A stretch of 64,000 bases of DNA, from NCBI RefSeq assembly GCF_012844345.1, contig NZ_CP051625.1:2728001-2792000 (forward strand), read 5' to 3'. Below are positions 1-7,719 of the stretch, piece after piece (positions within the stretch are counted from its first letter, which is position 1; the number at the start of each line of letters is the position of its first letter). The stretch is from Pseudomonas sp. gcc21. GTDB lineage: Bacteria > Pseudomonadota > Gammaproteobacteria > Pseudomonadales > Pseudomonadaceae. A model generated the notes under the pieces. It made no database searches. It worked only from the letters and a program-made list of their open reading frames with translations, and was not told the DNA's origin. The translations under genes were made by a program, and so were the position numbers.

Positions 1-609
1 GTGAGCGAGCGCGTCCATACCGGTTGCTGCAGTCAGCTTGGGCGGCAGGCCTACGGTAAGCTCGGGATCCAGAATCACGATCGGCGGCATCATGCGCGCG
101 TTGAATATGATGCGTTTGGTATGTGATTCCTCATCGGATATCACCGCAGCCTGACCGACTTCCGAGCCAGTGCCGGCAGTCGTCGGTACGGCGACCAGTG
201 GCAGCATCTTGCTGACATCGACCATAGCCGGATTCTGCGCTTCCCAGAGCGTGCAGCTCTGGTTGGCGATCAAGGCAATCGCTTTGGCTGCATCGATAGC
301 AGAACCACCGCCGAATGCGATCACGCCGTCATGATCACCCTCTTTCAGTGCTGCAACACCATCGGCCACATTGCCACCGGTAGGGTTGCCCTTTACGCCA
401 GTAAACAAACCAGGACGAAGGCCATGATCCCGACATTGCTGCAGCGCCTGTTCAATCATAGGCAGTGCAGCCAGGCCAGGGTCAGTAACCAGCAGCGGCG
501 CTTTCATACCCAGCTGACCACAGCTTTTGGCCAGTTCGCTGATACGTCCGGCACCCACCTTTACTGCGGTCGGATAGTGCCAATTCATGCTGTATGAGGT
601 AATTTCCAT
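1..609 (-). CDS. Iron-containing alcohol dehydrogenase (partial)
   Basis: Reading leftward from the ATG at 609, the frame stays open to the window edge, giving the first 203 residues. It begins MEITSYSMNWHYPTAVKVGAG and carries GGGSAIDAAKA, the NAD-binding loop of group III (Fe-type) alcohol dehydrogenases, then PTTAGTGSEV, the family signature. The iron-ligand Asp and His residues would follow; only the region up to DPELTVGLPP and ATGMDALAH is inside the window, and the latter contains the first histidine region. Such enzymes interconvert alcohols and aldehydes or ketones with NAD(P) in the cytoplasm; the substrate cannot be read here. It is transcribed away from the cytochrome gene at 876. 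Confidence 0.9.
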   Translation of the reverse strand, partial: MEITSYSMNWHYPTAVKVGAGRISELAKSCGQLGMKAPLLVTDPGLAALPMIEQALQQCRDHGLRPGLFTGVKGNPTGGNVADGVAALKEGDHDGVIAFGGGSAIDAAKAIALIANQSCTLWEAQNPAMVDVSKMLPLVAVPTTAGTGSEVGQAAVISDEESHTKRIIFNARMMPPIVILDPELTVGLPPKLTAATGMDALAH

Positions 610-770
610 GGTATCTCCGCTACTCTCGTCAGGTTTGAAACGTACGTTATTCTACAGCCCTGCACAGCACGATTACTGCCGTACGGGATACAAAATTCAA
701 AATTGTCCCGAAACATACCCAAATCGAGGGCTGGCGTCTATCTACTAGGGAACATGTGACAACCTGGCGC

Positions 771-784
771 TTGATTAAATTGAA
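771..784 (+). promoter_or_regulatory. Possible ANR/FNR-type site
   Basis: TTGAT-N4-TTGAA lies about 95 bp before the cytochrome c551 start. The left half is a perfect FNR/ANR half-site and the right half matches ATCAA at only three of five positions. Cytochrome c551 genes in Pseudomonas are often ANR-controlled, which is the main reason to note it. The rest of the 610-875 gap between the divergent genes shows nothing else clear. Confidence 0.25.
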
Positions 785-875
785 TCGCAGTGCAAACTTG
801 CGGTCACAGGACGTACAATCCGCCGATCGAACAAGCAGGGTCAACCTGCGTAGAATCAGCCTTTGAGGATATGCC

Positions 876-1202
876 ATGAAAAAGTTCTTGTTACCTCTTG
901 CCGTTGCCAGTGCGCTCTTTTCTGCCCAAGCCGTTGTTGCCCAGGAAGCAGGCGAAGCCGGCGAGGCCTTGTTTAAAAGCAAGCCCTGCGTAGCCTGTCA
1001 TAATGTCGACGCGCAGCTGGTTGGCCCTGCTCTGAAGGCTGTCGCCGCCAAATACAAAGATGAAGAAAACGCAGTGGAAACCATTGCGGCCAACATCAAG
1101 AACGGTTCTTCCGGCCAGTGGGGCGCAATTCCCATGCCGCCGAACCAGGTTACCGAAGACGAAGCCAAGCTTCTGGCCGAATGGGTACTGACGCTCGAAT
1201 AA
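876..1202 (+). CDS. Cytochrome c551, periplasmic electron carrier
   Basis: A 108-residue class I c-type cytochrome. Residues 1-22 form a signal peptide ending AVVAQ. The haem-binding CVACH motif is at about residues 38-42, and the sixth ligand is the Met in IPMPPN near residue 85. Mature length (about 86) and the block [16 protein letters not shown] match Pseudomonas cytochrome c551, which carries electrons from the bc1 complex to periplasmic reductases or oxidases. A GAGGA ribosome site precedes the ATG, and a strong terminator follows, so it is a single-gene unit. No nitrite reductase genes adjoin it here, so the name nirM is not assigned. Confidence 0.9.
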   Translation: MKKFLLPLAVASALFSAQAVVAQEAGEAGEALFKSKPCVACHNVDAQLVGPALKAVAAKYKDEENAVETIAANIKNGSSGQWGAIPMPPNQVTEDEAKLLAEWVLTLE

Positions 1203-1220
1203 CCGTCGACCCCAAAAAAC

Positions 1221-1255
1221 AAGCCCGCTTCGGTTGAATCGAAGCGGGCTTTTTT
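1221..1255 (+). terminator. Rho-independent terminator of cytochrome c551 gene
   Basis: A perfect 12-bp stem (AAGCCCGCTTCG paired with CGAAGCGGGCTT, loop GTTGAAT) runs straight into TTTTT, 18 bases after the stop codon. Confidence 0.92.
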
Positions 1256-1373
1256 GTGCCTGCGGGCTTTGCTAAGCCTAACCGCAACCGCTTCAAGACG
1301 CGCCTTACAGAGTCGAGGAGCCATAAAGGGAACATCAACAACAACCGACCACGTTTTTTATGCTTTGTTTCGG

Positions 1374-1407
1374 CTGTCACAAAAGAGTCATCTTCCATGG
1401 ATATATT
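1374..1407 (+). promoter_or_regulatory. Pho-box promoter of the pst operon
   Basis: CTGTCACAAAAGAGTCAT at 1374-1391 fits the PhoB box (two CTGTCAT heptamers 4 bp apart) at 11 of 14 half-site positions. TATATT at 1402-1407 follows after 10 bp, the spacing at which a Pho box replaces the -35 element. The start codon of pstS is 100 bp further on. PhoB~P would switch on the operon under phosphate starvation. Confidence 0.8.
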
Positions 1408-1506
1408 GGCTTCGTCGCCGAAAGGTCGGCTCAGGTTTCAGAGCGGCATGCGCTGCAGCCTCAACCGATTTAGTGACCAAACCTAAATGTGGACAGGATA
1501 TTGACC

Positions 1507-2508
1507 ATGAACAAAGCACTTACCGCCGCTTCCGTGACACTGATGTCCGGGCTCTTAGCCGCACCCTTCGCCATGGCAGCTGAAACCGTTCAGGTAGATG
1601 GTTCCAGTACTGTTTTCCCGATCACCGAAGCTATCGCCGAAGAGTTCCAGAAGGAAATGAAAGGCGACATCCGGGTAACTGTTGGGGTATCCGGAACCGG
1701 CGGCGGCTTCAAGAAGTTCTGTCATGGTGAAACCGCCGCAACAGGTGCTTCGCGTCCGATCAAGAAAGAAGAGGCCGAGCTGTGCAAGCAGAACGGCATC
1801 GAGTTCATCGAGCTGCCGGTCTCCATGGATGCGCTGACTGTTGTTATCCACCCTGATAACGACTGGGCCAAAAGCATGACGGTCGAAGAGCTGAAGAAGG
1901 TCTGGGAACCGGAAGCACAGGGCAAGATCACCAACTGGAACCAGATCCGCTCCTCGTTCCCTGACAAGCCGCTGCGTCTGTATGGTGCCGGCACCGACTC
2001 CGGGACCTATGACTACTTCACCGCTGCCATCGTCGGCAAGGAACATTCCAGCCGCGGCGACTTCACCGCCAGTGAAGACGACAACGTGCTGGTACAGGGC
2101 GTGGCCAACGACCCAAGCGCCATGGGCTTCTTCGGTCTGGCCTACTATGAAGAAAACAAGGACAAGCTGGACGCTGTAGCGATTTCCTGGAAGGGCAAGG
2201 AAGCGGTACTGCCTTCGGTTGAAACCGCTGGTGACGGCTCTTACCAGCCGCTGTCGCGTCCGATCTTCATGTATGCCAGCAAGAACAAGATGGAGTCCGA
2301 GCCGCACTCCATGAAGTTCATGGAATACTATCTGAACGAAGAAAAGTCAGCCGAGCTGGTAGAGGAAGTTGGCTACGTACCGATGAGTTCCGAGTCCTAC
2401 CAGGCAGCTCTGCGCACACTGCGTGAACTGGAAGTTGGCACCGCCTTCACCGGTTCAGAGATCGGCGTGAACGTTGTAGAGTTGCTCGGCCGCGAAAAGC
2501 ACTATTGA
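1507..2508 (+). CDS. pstS: PstS, periplasmic phosphate-binding protein
   Basis: A 333-residue high-affinity phosphate receptor feeding the PstCAB importer. Residues 1-26 form a signal peptide ending AMA. The mature N-terminus carries DGSSTVFP, a phosphate-loop motif, followed by GVSGTGGGF and later [12 protein letters not shown], all typical of PstS. I chose the ATG at 1507 over the in-frame ATG at 1489, because only the former starts the signal peptide cleanly and has AGGA eight bases upstream. It is the first gene of pstS-pstC-pstA-pstB-phoU and lies directly behind a Pho-box promoter. A hairpin follows it, probably letting this gene be expressed more than the permease genes. Confidence 0.96.
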   Translation: MNKALTAASVTLMSGLLAAPFAMAAETVQVDGSSTVFPITEAIAEEFQKEMKGDIRVTVGVSGTGGGFKKFCHGETAATGASRPIKKEEAELCKQNGIEFIELPVSMDALTVVIHPDNDWAKSMTVEELKKVWEPEAQGKITNWNQIRSSFPDKPLRLYGAGTDSGTYDYFTAAIVGKEHSSRGDFTASEDDNVLVQGVANDPSAMGFFGLAYYEENKDKLDAVAISWKGKEAVLPSVETAGDGSYQPLSRPIFMYASKNKMESEPHSMKFMEYYLNEEKSAELVEEVGYVPMSSESYQAALRTLRELEVGTAFTGSEIGVNVVELLGREKHY

Positions 2509-2528
2509 GTAGAACGGTCATGAAGCAG

Positions 2529-2554
2529 GAGTGCGCCAGGCGGCGCGCTCTTGT
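2529..2554 (+). terminator. Intercistronic hairpin after pstS (partial terminator)
   Basis: A 9-bp stem, GAGTGCGCC with GGCGCGCTC (one G-T pair), is followed by TTGTT. The poor T-run suggests partial termination or mRNA stabilisation, a usual way to keep binding protein in excess over permease. Confidence 0.5.
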
Positions 2555-2605
2555 TGCCGTTTCTGAACCCTGACCATCAGCAAGTATCACCGCAGCAGGC
2601 CTATT

Positions 2606-3544
2606 ATGCTTAACACGCCAGATGACCCGTTGCGAGCCGCCATCACCCCGGCTCCCAACTTCCTGCGCAAGCGTGCAATGATCGACAAACTGGCGAGATG
2701 TATTCTGTTCGCCGCTGCCGCCGTGTCCGTTTTCGTGACCATCGGTATTGTGTACATCCTGCTCAGCGAGTCGCTGGTTTTCTTCGAATCCGTCTCGTTG
2801 AAAGAATTCCTTACGTCCACGACCTGGACGCCGCTGTTCGCAGCCCCCTCCTTCGGTATCTGGCCGCTTTTGTCCGGCACCCTCACCGTCTCCGCGATTG
2901 CGCTGTCGATTGCGATTCCGCTCGGGTTGCTGCTGGCGATCTACATGAGCGAGTTCGCTCCACCGAAGGTGCGCGAAGCAGTCAAACCGGTACTGGAGAT
3001 GCTCGAAGGCGTACCGACCATCGTTTACGGCTACTTCGCCCTGATGATGGTGACACCCCTGTTGCAGACGTTCATTCCGGGTCTACCCGGCTTCAACATG
3101 TTGTCGCCGGGTATCGTCATGGGAATCATGATTCTTCCCTACACCACCTCCCTCAGTGAAGACGCCATGCGCGCCGTACCGCGCGAACTCAGGGAAGGCG
3201 CCTATGCATTGGGCTATTCGCGTTTCTATACCGCGATCAAGGTGGTTATTCCGGCGGCGATCTCAGGTATCACCGCGGCCTTTATTCTCGCCATGTCCCG
3301 CGCGGTCGGCGAGACGATGGTGGTCGCTATCGCCGCAGGCCAGATGGCCAACTTCACCTTTAATCCGATGGATCCTGCCGCAACCATCACCACCTTTATC
3401 GTGCAGGTCAGCCTCGGCGATGTACGTCACGGCTCGATTGGCTACCAGTCTATATTCGCAGTTGGCCTCGTGCTGTTCCTGATGACGCTGCTGTTCAATG
3501 TCATCGGCTTCATGCTGCGCCGCCGCTACCGTCTGGCTTATTGA
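2606..3544 (+). CDS. pstC: PstC, phosphate ABC permease subunit
   Basis: A 312-residue inner-membrane permease with about six hydrophobic segments. The EAA-like loop GYSRFYTAIKVVIPAAISGI, which contacts the ATPase PstB, lies near residue 210, and SRAVGETMVV follows it. It pairs with PstA to form the phosphate channel. The start is uncertain: ATG 2606 has a poor ribosome site, and an in-frame ATG at 2678 (MIDKLARC) would remove a 24-residue hydrophilic leader. The length from 2606 is close to that of short PstC proteins. The stop is 8 bases before pstA. Confidence 0.94.
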   Translation: MLNTPDDPLRAAITPAPNFLRKRAMIDKLARCILFAAAAVSVFVTIGIVYILLSESLVFFESVSLKEFLTSTTWTPLFAAPSFGIWPLLSGTLTVSAIALSIAIPLGLLLAIYMSEFAPPKVREAVKPVLEMLEGVPTIVYGYFALMMVTPLLQTFIPGLPGFNMLSPGIVMGIMILPYTTSLSEDAMRAVPRELREGAYALGYSRFYTAIKVVIPAAISGITAAFILAMSRAVGETMVVAIAAGQMANFTFNPMDPAATITTFIVQVSLGDVRHGSIGYQSIFAVGLVLFLMTLLFNVIGFMLRRRYRLAY

Positions 3545-3552
3545 GGTAAAAC

Positions 3553-4488
3553 ATGGCTACGTTGAATCAAACCATCAGCGACGGACAGGCGTATTCCTCG
3601 CTGATCCGGCGCAACAAGAACCAGGACATCCTCATCGCCGCGCTTGGCATGCTGATTCTGGTAATCGCCATCTCCACCCTGCTGGCTATGTTCCTGGATC
3701 TTTTCATTACTGGCCTGCCACGCTTGCAGGATGCCGACTTCTATATGAGCTTCCCGTCGCGCAAGGCGGAGCAGGCTGGCATTCTCTCGGCCTGGGTCGG
3801 CACCATCATGGTAATGGTAGTGACTGCCTGCATTTCCGTTCCGCTGGGTGTCGCTGCGGGTGTCTATCTGGAGGAATACGCAGGCTCCAACTGGGTGACC
3901 GACCTGATCGAAATCAACGTCACCAACCTCGCTGGCGTGCCCTCAATTGTCTACGGGTTGCTGGCGCTCGGGCTGTTCATTTATGCCTTTGGCATGAGCG
4001 AAACAGTGCTGGTTGCGGGACTGGTGTTGTCGCTGCTGATCCTGCCAGTCATTATCGTATCCACCCGGGAAGCCATACGCGCAATACCGGAAGCCTACAA
4101 GGAAGCCGCCATCGGCCTGGGTGCGGATCAATGGCAGACCACTTATGCCTACATCCTGCCCGCAGCCCGTCCCGGCATCATCACCGGGGCCATTGTCGGC
4201 CTGTCGCGCGCGATCGGCGAAACTGCACCGATCATCACCATCGGCGCCCTGACCTACATTGCGTTTCTGCCCAACTCGCCGGTCACCGGTGACTTCCCAT
4301 TCATCAACTTTGACTGGATTACCAGCCCGTTCACGGTCATGCCTATCCAGATGTTCAGCTGGGTGTCTCGTCCCCAGGCGGAGTTCCAGATCAACGCCGC
4401 GGCAGCTGGTGTTGTATTGATGGTGCTGACGCTAATGATGAACGCCGTCGCTATCTACATTCGTTACAAGGTGCGCCACAAGGACTGA
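3553..4488 (+). CDS. pstA: PstA, phosphate ABC permease subunit
   Basis: The second permease subunit of the Pst importer, 311 residues with about six membrane spans. It has the coupling loop GLGADQWQTTYAYILPAARPG near residues 195-215 and SRAIGETAPI directly after, which mark PstA. GAGGT precedes the ATG. It sits 8 bases after pstC and about 50 bases before pstB, so it is translated as part of the same operon. Confidence 0.95.
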   Translation: MATLNQTISDGQAYSSLIRRNKNQDILIAALGMLILVIAISTLLAMFLDLFITGLPRLQDADFYMSFPSRKAEQAGILSAWVGTIMVMVVTACISVPLGVAAGVYLEEYAGSNWVTDLIEINVTNLAGVPSIVYGLLALGLFIYAFGMSETVLVAGLVLSLLILPVIIVSTREAIRAIPEAYKEAAIGLGADQWQTTYAYILPAARPGIITGAIVGLSRAIGETAPIITIGALTYIAFLPNSPVTGDFPFINFDWITSPFTVMPIQMFSWVSRPQAEFQINAAAAGVVLMVLTLMMNAVAIYIRYKVRHKD

Positions 4489-4539
4489 TATCCGTCCGCA
4501 ACCAGGCTCCTCCTACATAGACGATTACGGAAAAAACAT

Positions 4540-5436
4540 ATGACTTCCTTCAGCAAAAGCACTGGCATGATGAAAAGCATCGGCACCACCCCAGAACCTG
4601 CAGCCACCAAACGGACCCAGAGTGCACTTCCCCCAGCTTCGGCCGGACAGGAAGATACCTGGCTGCTCGAACCTGATGAGGCACTGCGTGCTCGGGTATC
4701 TGATCTGGAGTTCTGGTATGGCGATGGAACACAGGCGATCCAGAAGCTCAATATGCCGCTCGTAGACAAGCGCGTCACTGCGTTGATCGGCCCTTCCGGC
4801 TGTGGCAAGAGTACCTTCCTGCGCTGCCTGAACCGCATGCACGACCTGTACAAGGGCGTGAAATATTCCGGCGAAATCGCACTCTTGCCGGAAAACGTGA
4901 ATCTGATTGAGCTTGACCCGATGGAGGTCCGGCTGCGGGTGGGCATGGTTTTCCAGAAGCCCAACCCCTTCCCCAAGTCCATTTATGAAAACACCATCGC
5001 CGGGCTGCGCATCCGCGGTATCAAGAAACGCGCAGTGCTGGATGAAATGGCCGAGAAGTCGCTGCGTCAGGCAGCACTGTGGGATGAGGTCAAGGACCGC
5101 CTGCATCAGTCGGCGCTCAGTCTGTCCGGCGGCCAGCAGCAACGCCTGTGTATCGCTCGTGCGCTGGCAGTGCAACCAGACATCCTGCTGCTCGACGAAC
5201 CCACTTCAGCACTGGATCCGATTGCCACCGCGCGCATTGAGGATCTGCTCAACGAGCTGGAAGGTCAGGTCACCATCCTGATGGTGACGCACAACATGCA
5301 GCAGGCTGCACGCATCTCCAACTACACCGCTTACATGTACATGGGTCAGCTGGTCGAATTCAACGAGACCGATGCGCTGTTTACCCGCCCGAAATGCCAA
5401 CGCACGGAAGATTACATTTCCGGCCGGTTCGGCTGA
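4540..5436 (+). CDS. pstB: PstB, phosphate importer ATPase
   Basis: The cytoplasmic ATPase of the Pst importer, 298 residues. Walker [10 protein letters not shown] is at residues 84-92, the ABC signature is LSGGQQQR, Walker B is ILLLDEP, and the switch His is in VTHNMQQ. The first 45 residues are a hydrophilic extension longer than in E. coli PstB (257 residues), as is common in Pseudomonas. The ribosome site before ATG 4540 is weak (ACGGAAAAA). It lies between pstA and phoU. Confidence 0.96.
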   Translation: MTSFSKSTGMMKSIGTTPEPAATKRTQSALPPASAGQEDTWLLEPDEALRARVSDLEFWYGDGTQAIQKLNMPLVDKRVTALIGPSGCGKSTFLRCLNRMHDLYKGVKYSGEIALLPENVNLIELDPMEVRLRVGMVFQKPNPFPKSIYENTIAGLRIRGIKKRAVLDEMAEKSLRQAALWDEVKDRLHQSALSLSGGQQQRLCIARALAVQPDILLLDEPTSALDPIATARIEDLLNELEGQVTILMVTHNMQQAARISNYTAYMYMGQLVEFNETDALFTRPKCQRTEDYISGRFG

Positions 5437-5453
5437 TAAAGGAGCCTCAAATA

Positions 5454-6179
5454 ATGACAACAGATCGCGAAAGCCACCTTAAACATATTTCCAGCCGATT
5501 CAATGCTGACCTCAGCCAGCTCAAGCAGGATCTGCTGGAAATGGGCGGGCTGGTAGAACAGCAGCTGCGCCAGGCAGTCGAGGCGCTCATCAACAGCGAT
5601 GTCGAACTGGCCCGCGAAGTCAAAGCCGGTGACAAGAAAGTCGACGCCATGGAGCTGGCTATCGATGAAGAAGCCAACCGCGTTATCGCCAAGCGCCAGC
5701 CAACCGCCAGCGACCTGCGCCTGGTCATGTCGGTGGTAAAGATGGTTGCGGATATCGAGCGTATCGGCGATGAAGCCAAGAAGATCGCCAAGCTGACGAT
5801 CGCGCTGGCGGAGGAAACAACCTCACCCTGGGGCCGCGTTGAAGTCCGGCATATCGGCAATCACGTCGCCGTAATGCTACGCGACGCCCTGGATTCCTTC
5901 GCCCGCTTCGATACCCAGGTAGCCCTGCAAGTCATGCGCGAAGACGACACCGTAGACAGTGAATACCGCAGCGCAACCCGCACGCTGGTCACCCACATGA
6001 TGGAAGACACGCGCAACATCACGCGCTGCCTGAATATCATGTGGGTATTGCGCGCACTGGAGCGCGTCGGCGACCACGCCGGCAACCTCGCCGAACAGGT
6101 CATCTACATGGTGGAAGGCACCGACGTCCGCCACGCCCCAATGGAAATCGCCGAGCGCGCTGTTGAAGGTCGAGGCTAA
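5454..6179 (+). CDS. phoU: PhoU, negative regulator of Pho signalling
   Basis: A 241-residue all-helical cytoplasmic protein with two PhoU repeats. Each has metal-binding motifs, such as ERIGDEAKKIAK near residue 100 and ERVGDHAGNLAEQ near residue 205. PhoU couples the state of PstSCAB to the histidine kinase PhoR and limits phosphate uptake. I chose ATG 5454 because AAAGGAG lies nine bases before it; the frame extends upstream inside pstB without a better start. It closes the pst operon. Confidence 0.96.
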   Translation: MTTDRESHLKHISSRFNADLSQLKQDLLEMGGLVEQQLRQAVEALINSDVELAREVKAGDKKVDAMELAIDEEANRVIAKRQPTASDLRLVMSVVKMVADIERIGDEAKKIAKLTIALAEETTSPWGRVEVRHIGNHVAVMLRDALDSFARFDTQVALQVMREDDTVDSEYRSATRTLVTHMMEDTRNITRCLNIMWVLRALERVGDHAGNLAEQVIYMVEGTDVRHAPMEIAERAVEGRG

Positions 6180-6237
6180 CTGTAGTGGTCTACTGATCCC
6201 GACAAATGCACGAAACCACTCCCCCTACGCCGTACAT

Positions 6238-6267
6238 CCCCCCTTTGTAAAAGGGGGCTAGGGGGAT
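6238..6267. repeat. C-tract/G-tract palindromic repeat
   Basis: CCCCCTTT-GTA-AAAGGGGG is a perfect 8-bp hairpin with a 3-base loop, followed by CTAGGGGGATT. Similar CCCCCTTT/AAAGGGGG units with a trailing GGGGGATT are scattered through intergenic DNA of many bacteria. It is 60 bp after phoU and could end its transcript, though no T-run follows. Confidence 0.6.
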
Positions 6268-6477
6268 TGGGTTTTCGTTCGTGATGTTGGTCCAGGCGTC
6301 TGCGGTCATGGCGGTTATAGGATCCGAGCCAATCGCCCGCCAACCATCAGGATTACGCAAGACGCCGTGAACCCATCCTTGGGGGCTTGGTGAAAACATC
6401 CCTGTTTTCAACACTTGCTTCACCCTGACAGCCGACGGACTCGCATGAGCAGTGGCGTATGGTGGAGATTAAAACCG

Positions 6478-6757
6478 CTTTCAGTTTTCCTGTCAGGCAA
6501 ATCCGATGTTCATGCGAAGCGAGCCGACAGGACTGAGCCGACCGTGCGATGACATGGATGTCATCGACGAGCTTACAGGGAGGTACTTGCAGCGTGTCGG
6601 CGCAGCCCGGTCGGCTCGCGATAGCTGACCCCGTTTTCAGAGCTCAACTGGAATGATTTCGCAGCCAACGAATGTGCCTGCTGATATCTCACCGATAACA
6701 GTTAAGGCTGATGCGGCTGAAGATTGGCGTAGCGCAGGCGCGCTACACCCCCAGGCA
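6478..6757. repeat. Structured direct repeat, copy 1
   Basis: First of two ~275-bp direct copies about 293 bp apart. Inside is a long hairpin: arm 6519-6535 pairs with 6603-6619 (two mismatches), and after a 1x1 internal loop a further 6 bp pair (6537-6542 with 6596-6601). Its top holds the perfect palindrome GATGACATGGATGTCATC at 6548-6565. The right end holds GTAGCGC-AGGC-GCGCTAC at about 6730-6747. No reading frame is credible across it. It may be a mobile palindromic element or a structured RNA. Confidence 0.8.
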
Positions 6758-6779
6758 GCTCGGCTCAAGCACTGAGGGG

Positions 6780-7053
6780 CTTTCCTTCCGGCAACTCGGA
6801 TTTTGTGCGAAGCGTGCCGACAGGGCTGAGCCGACCGTGCGATGACATGGATGTCATCGACGAGCTTACAGGGACGTACTTGCAGCGTGTCGGCGCAGCC
6901 CTGTCGGCACGCGATAGCTGACCTCGATTTCATAGCTCAACTAAGCCGATTTCGCAGTTGAACGGCTGTGCTTGCTGATATGTCACGGATAACAGTTAAG
7001 GCTGATGCGGCTGAAAGATTGGCGTAGCGCAGGCGCGCTACACGCCTAGGCAG
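6780..7053. repeat. Structured direct repeat, copy 2
   Basis: Second copy of the element at 6478-6757. The main stem is now perfect over 17 bp (6812-6828 with 6896-6912), then a 1x1 loop and 6 bp more (6830-6835 with 6889-6894). Compared with copy 1, the pair A6522-T6616 has become T6815-A6909 and two mismatches have become Watson-Crick pairs, so pairing is kept while sequence changes. The palindrome GATGACATGGATGTCATC (6841-6858) and the GTAGCGC/GCGCTAC hairpin (from 7024) are unchanged. The remaining bases to 7272 hold no recognised element. Confidence 0.8.
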
Positions 7054-7272
7054 GACCCGACTCTCCCCAGACAAGCCCGGCTCTTCACCCAACCGCCTAT
7101 CAAGAATTCGGCCCTGCTCCGTGCGTTACGTCACATACTCTAACGAAACGCCGGCCAGCCCCTGGCCATTGAGTGATACCCCGCTATCACATAACATAGG
7201 CACCTTCGCAGTTTTCAGTTTTTCCGCTTGACTGCTGCCACAAAAATTAAAACGCACATTACCGAGCATTCG

Positions 7273-7665
7273 ATGCAAGACCTAGACATGGACCCAACCC
7301 CTCGGGGAGAGCTGGCGCTCAAGATCACCACCTTGCCACGAGACTGCAACAGTTTCGGGGATATCTTCGGCGGCTGGCTGGTAGCGCAGATGGACGTGGC
7401 CGGCACCAGCACAGCGGCGCGCATTGCCCGGGGCCGAGTGGCTACCGTCGCAATCGACCGAATGGGGTTCATGGTGCCTGTGTCAGTTGGAGCCCAGCTG
7501 GCATTCCACTGTCATGTTCTGGATATCGGACGCAGCTCGACCAAGATCTGCGTTGAAGTGTGGAGTGAGGATCTGGCACACGACGGCATCCGCAAGGTGA
7601 CCGAAGCGGTATTCGTGTTTGTGGCCATTGATGACCGCGGCCGGACGCGAATTATTCCGTCCTGA
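7273..7665 (+). CDS. Acyl-CoA thioesterase, YciA-like hotdog protein
   Basis: A 130-residue single hotdog domain. It contains LPRDCNSFGDIFGGWLVAQMD, where N-x-x-G-D-x-F-G-G-W is the YciA/acyl-CoA thioester hydrolase signature with the catalytic Asp, and ends at family length (about 132). It would hydrolyse acyl-CoA thioesters in the cytoplasm. I chose ATG 7273 because it gives the family's usual N-terminus; an upstream TTG at 7228 would add 15 unrelated residues. It converges with uvrD across a hairpin. Confidence 0.88.
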   Translation: MQDLDMDPTPRGELALKITTLPRDCNSFGDIFGGWLVAQMDVAGTSTAARIARGRVATVAIDRMGFMVPVSVGAQLAFHCHVLDIGRSSTKICVEVWSEDLAHDGIRKVTEAVFVFVAIDDRGRTRIIPS

Positions 7666-7682
7666 TACCGGAAACAATAGAA

Positions 7683-7709
7683 CAGGCGCTGTAGCGAAAC
7701 CAGCGCCTG
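7683..7709. terminator. Bidirectional hairpin between thioesterase gene and uvrD
   Basis: CAGGCGCTG pairs perfectly with CAGCGCCTG around a 9-base loop, between two convergent stop codons. T-runs are short on both sides. Confidence 0.6.
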
Positions 7710-7719
7710 ATCTTACTGA

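Noticed and set aside
6478..7053. Integron attC sites or CRISPR repeats
   Set aside because: GTTAAGG does not fit the GTTRRRY core, only two copies exist 293 bp apart, and there are no spacers or nearby recombinase or cas genes.
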